Of a DNA stretch of 12,229 nt, positions 7,001-12,229 are shown in pieces (the stretch's first letter is position 1; each line of letters begins with the position of its first letter). A program made the translations under genes and the position numbers. Origin of the DNA: Lachnospiraceae bacterium. GTDB taxonomy: Bacteria > Bacillota_A > Clostridia > Lachnospirales > Lachnospiraceae. The notes under the pieces are model-generated. The model was not told the DNA's origin. It did not search any database and worked only from the letters and a program-made list of their open reading frames with translations. The stretch lies in the NCBI GenBank assembly GCA_017540915.1, contig JAFYAD010000344.1, positions 1-12,229 on the forward strand, in the 5' to 3' direction.

Positions 7001-7674
7001 ACAGTGGTGAGGGTATTTTTTACCAGAGCCAGCAAATCCTCCATCCAGGGCTGTGCGTCAAGATCCGTCACATCATAGCAATCCGCCAGATGCGACAGCC
7101 ACCCTGTGGGATCCGTATGACTCTCGGAGTTTGTCACCAGCTTCATCACCATCCTGCGGACCTCATCGTCCCCTTTTGCATTTCCGTAGGATCTGACAAG
7201 CTTTCTGAAATCACTGTCTTTACTCTCATAAAACTCAGCCATTGTGGCATCCATCACCTCTTCTGCCATTATGGAGAGCTCTTCCTCGTCTCCCACCTTG
7301 TATCCCGGCTCAAGCCCCGCCACGGAAAAATAATTTTTTACGACATAGCCGCAAAAACTGTCTATGGTGGTGATAATGGCATTCTGTACCAAGGCTGACT
7401 GAAGAGACAGCCTGCCGTTTGAGGGATCATTTGCCAGCCTCTTGTCTATCTCCTTGGCGATCTTGCTCTTCATATCGGATGCTGCAGCGTTGGTAAAGGT
7501 AACCACCAGGATATCATCAATATCCACGGGGTCATCCTCATCGGTGATGAGCCCCAAAATCCTTTCCACCAGCACGGCAGTCTTGCCGCTGCCTGCTGCC
7601 GCGGATACTATAAGATCTCCTCCCCTGTGTTTTATAACCTCTTCCTGTTTTTTGTTCCATGCGCGCTCTGCCAT
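4027..7674 (-). CDS. addA: ATP-dependent helicase/nuclease subunit A (AddA)
   Basis: 1215 aa, close to the family length of about 1230. AddA is the 3'-5' motor and one nuclease of the AddAB complex, which unwinds and trims double-strand breaks to give 3' tails for RecA; AddB is its partner. UvrD/Rep motifs appear in order: Walker A A-A-A-G-S-G-K-T (K31), V-T-F-T-N-A-A-A (58-65), Walker B I-D-E-Y-Q-D (399-404), G-D-V-K-Q-S-I-Y-G-F (430-439), K-N-Y-R-S (468-472), T-I-H-K-S-K-G-L (798-805), and Y-V-A-M-T-R-A (874-880). The C-terminal RecB-like nuclease keeps H1047, D1148 and D1161-Y-K1163, so both activities look intact. Residues 528-554 are an acidic insert. The ATG overlaps the addB TGA by one base with GGGAGA 6 nt upstream; an in-frame GTG one codon earlier is possible. 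Coupled translation should keep the subunits balanced. Confidence 0.97.
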   Translation of the reverse strand: MAERAWNKKQEEVIKHRGGDLIVSAAAGSGKTAVLVERILGLITDEDDPVDIDDILVVTFTNAAASDMKSKIAKEIDKRLANDPSNGRLSLQSALVQNAIITTIDSFCGYVVKNYFSVAGLEPGYKVGDEEELSIMAEEVMDATMAEFYESKDSDFRKLVRSYGNAKGDDEVRRMVMKLVTNSESHTDPTGWLSHLADCYDVTDLDAQPWMEDLLALVKNTLTTVRSELEKGLEISKAEGGPYHYRENFESDIETVDSLLNAETYPEIYKLISVPKLFMDLNKKRPKDVDEDLKAKAKNIRDGAKAPVEKIRKKFFSVSPARQRSNLKKAKPVVEALSRLAIAYTENMMREKQKRKMYGFSDIEHFALDILTHEEKGEDGSKVNPIACAFGRKFREVMIDEYQDSNDVQETILSRISEASEGHCKRFMVGDVKQSIYGFRLAKPEIFLEKEREYSDPSNDKKRIVLSKNYRSDHDVLDSTNLVFENIMKADIAKIDYDDDARLNQGNFEFDVRRAAFRKTELLLGYMDAEDEETGEDNDDTDACDDGSDPADRDKQTFEAKMIADRILKLKALRDENGSPLFKNSDIAILGRSFKKNADVLMRVLAAAGINAHLTRDTGYFSETEVKDIITMLEVIDNPRVDIPLYGALLSPCGRMQPEDVAKVRVFAREKAVKTGLFDEVSLYINEGDDEEVRDLLVSFTDRLQVYRRAAHDTCVRDLIEILIDDNGYREYISAKPAGKRRIANVDMLENLAAKYDESTAGGLFRFVRHIRQMRTYQMDYGEAGNVSEEDDVVRIMTIHKSKGLQFPVVILAGTDSKFSRSDSRAKLKCSEKYGAAISAVNIRKRVKYRNILNELIGEITDRSQKAEEMRVLYVAMTRAEEKLIIVGPVRPEDKRVEDEDTGGITDFEVMSADCYADWIEPVARSRRDLFDIVEYTAGDLKTVEEEGAEKNLFNTASVIALGSSENKFTEEIRQRIEFEYRYLPDIRLRQKVSVSEVKKPDYEKQMYEEGAAELIRTEKKKYIPKFVMTEEEGKEGHGAAYGTSVHRFMELLDYGVLPDDESQYAASLKKQIKDICDEGLMDPEAADSINLDRICVFLRSELGREMRDAFAAGRLKREAPFVMEVPAKDIYPDLDTQETILVQGIIDAYYIRDDGIVVVDYKTDSLTEESEFTDRYHRQLELYGEALSKATGKQVAGLYIYSFRMGRSISVSRI

Positions 7675-10600
7675 CACTCTTCTCCCGATACATTGTCCTT
7701 TTTCTCATTCTCACGTTTCATGGCTTCCAGTGTTTTTCCGTCATCCATGCTGTAAAGCCACCTGAACTCATCTCCCAGATCCCTGTCAAAGTCGCAGATA
7801 TTCCTGTAATCACAGCGGTCACAGAGCTTTTTCTTTTTCATGTAGTAAGGATTTCTGTCGATCTTTCCATCCAGGATATCGTCGCCTATACTCCTAAGCT
7901 TATTCATCACAAAACTGTCCACGGTATTGTAATCATCTTCAGACAGCACCTTCGTATTCTTGTAAAAAACATTGTCCTTATTGGCCGATCCTTTTAACAC
8001 AAGACCGCCTGCACCAAAATCCTTATCTATGGCCTTTACGACATCGATATCACCGCTGTGTATTCCGGAGAGCTTCTGTTTCTTTTTGATCTCTGTGTCG
8101 ATCATCTCCTCTTCCTCTTTCGAAAACTCCCCGTCAGGGTCCGGACTTTCCTCATCCGCAGCATCACCCGAAGACGGTGCATCCACCACCGGATCTTCCA
8201 TGTCATAGTAATACGCTCCGCCAAAATGAGCTTTTTTTCCATGTTTACGGGCTTCCTCCAGCATGGCCTCGTGAACATATGTCATCAGCTGAAGCTGTAT
8301 ACCATAATAAACCCTGTCAAGAGACAAGTCGTTATTATAGGACTTGAGATCCAGTATCTTTACATAGATGTCCTCACCCTTTTCAAAGACATCCACGCGA
8401 TCCGCGCTTCCCCTGAAGTGCATCTTTTTCCCCCGCGAGAGGTCCATCATGCTGTCCAGTCCGTACTCACTCCCCGCTATGCTGAAACTGCCCTGCTTCA
8501 GCTGGAAGCCCAGAATGTCTATGGTGCGTTTGTACAGATCTTTTATCATATTGAGCTGAAAAACTTCCTGCTCGTTCTCGAAATACCCTTTTTCCCTGTA
8601 GCCCGCCTCGATACCTGAAAAAACATTCTCACTGATCCCGGCTACATCCTCCGCGCTCTTCTCCTGCCACGGCACTCCGTCAGCCGACACCTGCTTGCAG
8701 AACTCATCTATGGCTTCATGCAGGAGGGTTCCCATCTTTATAGTGTCAAATTCCAGAACATCCCTGTCTTTAAGCCTCAGACCGTATCTCAAAAAATATG
8801 AATATGCGCATCCGGCAAAGGTCTCAAGATTTGAAACGCTGCCGTAGAGCACTTTCCCGTAGAGCTTTTCGGCCTGTCCCGCACCGAGGCGCGTTCCGTA
8901 ATTCTCCCGGAAAATGCGTGCCAGGTCATTTTTCAATGCATCGACAGCACCGGACACGGAGAGATACGCAGACAGCGCGCCTTTCCATTCCTCATCGCCG
9001 GCACAGGCCTCCGGCACGGACAATCCTTCATAGACATATTTTTTGCAGGAATCAACACTCTGTATCAGGCTCAGATCATCCGTCAATACCGTCTCTTTAA
9101 GTCCCTCAAACTTTCTCTCCACAAGATCCAGAAGGTAGGATCTCCTGTGGCTCTTTCCCTCGCTGTCCACTCCCGCGTATGAAAAATACAGTTCATCCGT
9201 GGGCTTGCAGACCGCATCCATAATGTAGAATCTTCCGCTCAGGGCACGCTCCCTGTCTGTGGGAAGCTGCTCCCTGTCCGTGGTCTCCGATCTGAGGTTC
9301 GCATCATTTATACTCTGCCTCTCGATCTGGGACAGTATCCCGCCGTTCGAAGAAGTATGCGGTATATTTCCCTCTGCCGCACCTGTGATGAACAGGACCT
9401 TTATATCGGACAGACGGCTGCGCTCTATATCGCCCACAGTCACATAGTCCGAACCCTGTGGTATTACACCGAGAGTCAGCCTGTCGAGACCCGCTGACAA
9501 AATCTCCGTGTATTCGGCAAGATCCATCTTCTCATCTCCCAGAAACTCGTAGATCTTGTCCAAAATATCCATTACAGCCTCGTAACATTTTTCATATTCA
9601 CTGGCCTTGGATATGTTTTCCTCTGCCTCGAACGCAGCGATACTGTCATATATCCTGTCCGAAACGCCCAATGAATCCATTACTGAATACAGGATCTTCG
9701 TGATCTCACCCGCCGTCATTAACGTTTTCTCTCCGCCGCGGGCCGCTTTCGGCAGCTTTCCGAGGGTGGAGTTTAGCATCTTTCTGATGCCGTTCATCTC
9801 CTCATCATCCCAGGTTTTCTCCCATTTCCACCTTGACTTGATGCCCTTTGCAAAAAGATAGTTCTCAAGACGGTCGCACTCGTCTTCTCCCAGAGGCGTC
9901 AGCGAAGTCCTCACCAGATCCATGACTGCATCTATGGCATAGTTTTTTTCGGTGACGTTAAATATGTTTTTCAGGAATGCCACAATGGGAACTGCGGATG
10001 TGCTCTTTTTCTCATCAATAAAAACCGGCACTTCATACTGTGAGAACACTCTGTGGGCGAGAGAAAAATAGGTATCATCCCCGCAGATCACGGCGAAATC
10101 CCTGTATCTGAAGCCTCCGGTCCTCACCAGCCTTTTGATCTCTGCCGCAACATAGTAAAGTTCATCCACCGGCGTCTGGAATCTCATAATATGGATGTTT
10201 TCGGCTTTTCCGTCAAAAGCTTTTTTCCCGGGACGGTATATGGTATCTCCCAGGAATCTTATATCTTTTGATGTGCTGTTTATGATATTGCCGTCTTTCA
10301 CCTCTATATCGGGATTGACGGTCTGCCCTGTCTTTACAGCAAGGTTTTTCAGCGAAACATAGCATTTTTCCGTGATGAGAAACAGGTCGTTCTCCGGGAT
10401 ATCCGATACCTTTAATCCCTTCAGCGAACGCGGATCGTCTATGGTGAGGGTCATGTATATATCACCTGCCACCAGCAGAAGATGCCTCAAGAAATACATC
10501 TGCACCGGGGTAAATCCGGTAAATCCGTCGAACACAAAGACAGCTCCGTTCAACTTTTCGGACTCTGCCGCCACGCCTGCCAGCTTCTCCAATATCTGCT

Positions 10601-11126
10601 CGGATGTGATGTAGCCGCCTTCACACTTTTCATCAAATGCTCTTTTTATGAGCGCCATATCCTTAAGCTTTGCGGACAGCAATACAGTGTCAGCCTCCTC
10701 TGCCATGTTTTCCAGCTCGTCGGCACTGATCCTGTACTGATCCAGCTCGGTCAGCAGGGACTTGATCTCATCCACATAGCCCATGCGCTTTATGTCACCC
10801 TTTAAGACCTTAAGCTCGTCAGCGTGCTCATTTATGACCTTTCTGAGCAGCAGGTTTTTGCCTGTGTCCTCTAAGACAGTCTCTCTGCCCAGACCAAGCT
10901 CCTCGAAGATCCTGTGTGTAAGTCTCGCAAAAGACAGAACATCGATATTCAGGATGGCTCCGCCGGACAAAGATGTCAGTTTTTTCTGGGTGCTCAATGT
11001 GTACTGCTCCGGCACTATGACAAAAAAATTCCTGTCCGGTTCCTTCTTTGCATCGGCAGCGATCTTCCTGTAAATATAGGTTGTCTTGCCCGCATGTGCG
11101 GGACCTGTGATAAATGTGATAGCCAT
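7674..11126 (-). CDS. addB: ATP-dependent helicase/nuclease subunit B (AddB)
   Basis: 1150 aa, typical for AddB. It pairs with AddA in double-strand break resection; in B. subtilis AddB recognises Chi and has the second nuclease. The N-terminus has the Walker A-like G-P-A-H-A-G-K-T (8-15). The C-terminal nuclease keeps H803 (G-T-L-L-H-E), D909, D926-L-K928 and the Q-L-Q-L region near 944-947. Four cysteines expected to hold a 4Fe-4S cluster are present: C773, C1102, C1105 and C1111, the last three with the same C-x2-C-x5-C spacing as in B. subtilis. An acidic segment (about 975-1013) lies between the nuclease core and the last cysteines. I start at the ATG at 11126, which has GGAG 7 nt upstream and begins M-A-I-T-F-I-T-G-P; the longer TTG form (11174) lacks a ribosome binding site. 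It is the first gene of the addBA operon. Confidence 0.96.
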   Translation of the reverse strand: MAITFITGPAHAGKTTYIYRKIAADAKKEPDRNFFVIVPEQYTLSTQKKLTSLSGGAILNIDVLSFARLTHRIFEELGLGRETVLEDTGKNLLLRKVINEHADELKVLKGDIKRMGYVDEIKSLLTELDQYRISADELENMAEEADTVLLSAKLKDMALIKRAFDEKCEGGYITSEQILEKLAGVAAESEKLNGAVFVFDGFTGFTPVQMYFLRHLLLVAGDIYMTLTIDDPRSLKGLKVSDIPENDLFLITEKCYVSLKNLAVKTGQTVNPDIEVKDGNIINSTSKDIRFLGDTIYRPGKKAFDGKAENIHIMRFQTPVDELYYVAAEIKRLVRTGGFRYRDFAVICGDDTYFSLAHRVFSQYEVPVFIDEKKSTSAVPIVAFLKNIFNVTEKNYAIDAVMDLVRTSLTPLGEDECDRLENYLFAKGIKSRWKWEKTWDDEEMNGIRKMLNSTLGKLPKAARGGEKTLMTAGEITKILYSVMDSLGVSDRIYDSIAAFEAEENISKASEYEKCYEAVMDILDKIYEFLGDEKMDLAEYTEILSAGLDRLTLGVIPQGSDYVTVGDIERSRLSDIKVLFITGAAEGNIPHTSSNGGILSQIERQSINDANLRSETTDREQLPTDRERALSGRFYIMDAVCKPTDELYFSYAGVDSEGKSHRRSYLLDLVERKFEGLKETVLTDDLSLIQSVDSCKKYVYEGLSVPEACAGDEEWKGALSAYLSVSGAVDALKNDLARIFRENYGTRLGAGQAEKLYGKVLYGSVSNLETFAGCAYSYFLRYGLRLKDRDVLEFDTIKMGTLLHEAIDEFCKQVSADGVPWQEKSAEDVAGISENVFSGIEAGYREKGYFENEQEVFQLNMIKDLYKRTIDILGFQLKQGSFSIAGSEYGLDSMMDLSRGKKMHFRGSADRVDVFEKGEDIYVKILDLKSYNNDLSLDRVYYGIQLQLMTYVHEAMLEEARKHGKKAHFGGAYYYDMEDPVVDAPSSGDAADEESPDPDGEFSKEEEEMIDTEIKKKQKLSGIHSGDIDVVKAIDKDFGAGGLVLKGSANKDNVFYKNTKVLSEDDYNTVDSFVMNKLRSIGDDILDGKIDRNPYYMKKKKLCDRCDYRNICDFDRDLGDEFRWLYSMDDGKTLEAMKRENEKKDNVSGEE
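7681..7686 (-). promoter_or_regulatory. addA ribosome binding site inside the end of addB
   Basis: GGGAGA on the - strand lies within the last codons of addB, 6 nt before the addA ATG (7674). With the TGATG overlap of stop and start it supports translational coupling and favours ATG over the GTG at 7677. Confidence 0.7.
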
Positions 11127-11132
11127 GGCGAT

Positions 11133-11138
11133 TCTCCG
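11133..11138 (-). promoter_or_regulatory. addB ribosome binding site
   Basis: CGGAGA on the - strand, with GGAG 7 nt before the ATG at 11126. It rejects the in-frame TTG at 11174, which would add 16 residues with no homology to the AddB N-terminus. Confidence 0.75.
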
Positions 11139-11188
11139 TGTTTTCACTAAATGGTTACTGCTTTGGTAAATCAATGTACCCTTGCATT

Positions 11189-11217
11189 ATTATACCAAAT
11201 ATTTCCGGCTGATAAAA
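11189..11217 (-). promoter_or_regulatory. Promoter of addBA, extended -10 type
   Basis: A perfect TATAAT (11189-11194) preceded by TGG, which gives the extended -10 sequence TGGTATAAT. The -35 at 17 nt (TTTTAT, 11212-11217) is poor, as is common with extended -10 promoters, and AT-rich DNA lies upstream. The start would be near 11182, leaving a leader of about 55 nt. It lies between the isomerase terminator and addB, so addBA is its own unit. Confidence 0.65.
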
Positions 11218-11256
11218 TAAACTAATGGTTAATAATAATATAGTAAACGATTATGA

Positions 11257-11283
11257 ACAAAAGGAGCCGGCAACGCCGACTCC
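11257..11283 (-). terminator. Rho-independent terminator of the glucose-6-phosphate isomerase gene
   Basis: On the - strand GGAGTCGGC and GCCGGCTCC (11283-11275 with 11271-11263) form a 9-bp stem with one T-G wobble and a 3-nt loop, followed by TTTTGTT. It starts about 28 nt after the stop codon and separates this gene from addBA. Confidence 0.88.
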
Positions 11284-11311
11284 CGAATAAACTGTATTAA
11301 ATAACCGGATA

Positions 11312-12229
11312 TTAATAAATTCCCATGATCCTGCTGTAAACATCAAGCGCTCCGTCAGTATCCTTTGACAGAACCTTCTTTGCAAGGACTTTACCAAGCT
11401 GAACACCTTCCTGATCGAAGCTGTTAAGGTTCCACAGGAAGCCCTGGAACATGATCTTATTCTCGAAGTGTGCCAGCAATGCGCCAAGTGTCTTGGGATC
11501 TGCAACATCACCTATGATGATGGATGAAGGACGGCCACCCTCGAATCTCTTATTGGCGTTCTCATCATCTTTACCGCACGCGAAGGCTACGATCTGTGCA
11601 GCCACATTAGCTAAGAGCTTCTGCTGGCTGGTGCTGCCCTGGATATCCACATCATTGCCTGCCTGGCTGTTCTTGAATGCAATGAACTGAAGCGGTATGA
11701 TGTCTGTTCCCTGATGGAGCAACTGATAGAAGGAATGCTGTCCGTTTGTTCCCGGCTCACCGAAGATAGTCGGTCCTGTCACATAGTCTACAGGCTCTCC
11801 GAAACGGTTAACGCTCTTGCCGTTGGACTCCATATCTACCTGCTGAAGATGAGCTGCGAAACGGCTCAGTGCCTGCGAGTAGGGCAAAACAGCGGTCGCC
11901 GGATATCCCTGTACATTCCTCTCGTAGAGACCGATCAGCGCATCCAGCATATCCGGATTTGAGAGAATGTCTTTATTTAATGCGAGGGCATCTTCCTCAG
12001 ATGCGCCTGCCAGGAAATCCGCAAACGCTTCCGGTCCGAAAGCAAGGGATAACACCGCACCGCCTACTGCTGATGTGGAAGAAAATCTTCCGCCCACGAA
12101 ATCATCCATAAAGAAAGCATCAAGATAATCAGCGCTCTTGGCAAGCGGTGATGTCTCGCTGGTAACGGCTATCATGTGCTTGCCGGGGTCGAGTCCCGCA
12201 CCTGTTAACGCGTTCTTGACAAAGGCCTC
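11312..12229 (-). CDS. pgi: Glucose-6-phosphate isomerase, C-terminal 305 residues (gene continues beyond the window)
   Basis: The frame is open from the right edge to a TAA at 11312; an internal methionine at 12175 is not the start. The enzyme interconverts glucose 6-phosphate and fructose 6-phosphate in glycolysis. Signatures present: G-G-R-F-S (46-50 of the fragment), M-E-S-N-G-K with E134, G-T-N-G-Q-H with H165, and F-D-Q-E-G-V-Q-L-G-K with K280. E134, H165 and K280 match the known catalytic Glu, His and Lys (E357, H388 and K518 in the rabbit enzyme), and the 31-residue Glu-His spacing is the same. The signature usually reads F-D-Q-W-G-V-E; here W is E and E is Q. The G-E-P-G-T-N-G-Q-H form belongs to the longer PGI type found in enterobacteria, spirochaetes and eukaryotes rather than the roughly 450-aa type of Bacillus. 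It is followed by its own terminator. Confidence 0.96.
   Translation of the reverse strand, partial: EAFVKNALTGAGLDPGKHMIAVTSETSPLAKSADYLDAFFMDDFVGGRFSSTSAVGGAVLSLAFGPEAFADFLAGASEEDALALNKDILSNPDMLDALIGLYERNVQGYPATAVLPYSQALSRFAAHLQQVDMESNGKSVNRFGEPVDYVTGPTIFGEPGTNGQHSFYQLLHQGTDIIPLQFIAFKNSQAGNDVDIQGSTSQQKLLANVAAQIVAFACGKDDENANKRFEGGRPSSIIIGDVADPKTLGALLAHFENKIMFQGFLWNLNSFDQEGVQLGKVLAKKVLSKDTDGALDVYSRIMGIY

Noticed and set aside
8058..8618. 186-codon open frame on the + strand opposite addB
   Set aside because: It lies wholly within a well-supported addB and has no ribosome binding site or recognisable domain. Other + strand frames inside addA and addB were rejected for the same reason.
11127..11174. 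48-nt upstream extension of addB from a TTG
   Set aside because: The added residues have no counterpart in AddB and no ribosome binding site precedes the TTG; it would also put much of the leader into the coding region.
11312..12229. Possible loss of a catalytic histidine in the isomerase, because the His pair often seen before Q-K-L-L-A-N is missing
   Set aside because: The ring-opening histidine is the one in G-T-N-G-Q-H (H165), and it is present 31 residues after the catalytic E134 as in known enzymes.
1..12229. CRISPR arrays, tRNA or rRNA genes, insertion sequences, attachment sites
   Set aside because: No regularly spaced repeats, cloverleaf structures, transposase-like frames or long terminal inverted repeats were seen on either strand.

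Overview
The window looks like a chromosomal core region of an anaerobic Clostridia-type Firmicute, most plausibly a motile member of the Lachnospiraceae. This is inferred from the AddAB pair in the order addB-addA, a YitT/DUF2179 membrane protein, a CheX-type chemotaxis protein, strong GGAGG ribosome binding sites, and an 86-residue acidic protein of a kind I associate with that family. No database search was possible and the genus cannot be named. There is no sign of mobile DNA, CRISPR, rRNA or tRNA.

Layout: only the left edge is on the + strand, where the last 56 codons of a monoacylglycerol-lipase-like hydrolase end at 173. A strong bidirectional terminator (195-228) separates it from everything else, which is read right to left on the - strand. 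In transcription order these are: the 3' two thirds of glucose-6-phosphate isomerase (12229-11312, partial) with its own terminator; addB (11126-7674) and addA (7674-4027), overlapping by one base and expressed from an extended -10 promoter near 11189; a 121-bp regulatory gap; a three-gene operon of an 86-aa protein (3905-3645), a lipoprotein foldase of the parvulin type (3639-2641) and a YitT-family membrane protein (2637-1705); and, after a 136-bp gap, a 434-aa chemotaxis protein (1568-264).

How the genes work together: AddA and AddB form the helicase-nuclease that resects double-strand breaks for RecA. The operon after it seems concerned with the cell envelope (lipoprotein foldase and membrane protein). 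It has the best regulatory region in the window: a near-consensus promoter, an 8-bp inverted repeat laid over the -10 and start point, and upstream of the -35 a perfect match to the catabolite-control (cre/LacI-family) operator consensus.

The most unusual item is the chemotaxis protein. It joins three tandem 24-residue motifs with exact 5-residue spacers, the geometry of the c-di-GMP-binding MshEN domain, to a CheX phosphatase domain with its active-site motif and to a complete CheY-like receiver. If the N-terminal part does bind c-di-GMP, this single protein would link second-messenger level to dephosphorylation of the chemotaxis signal. That link is inference.
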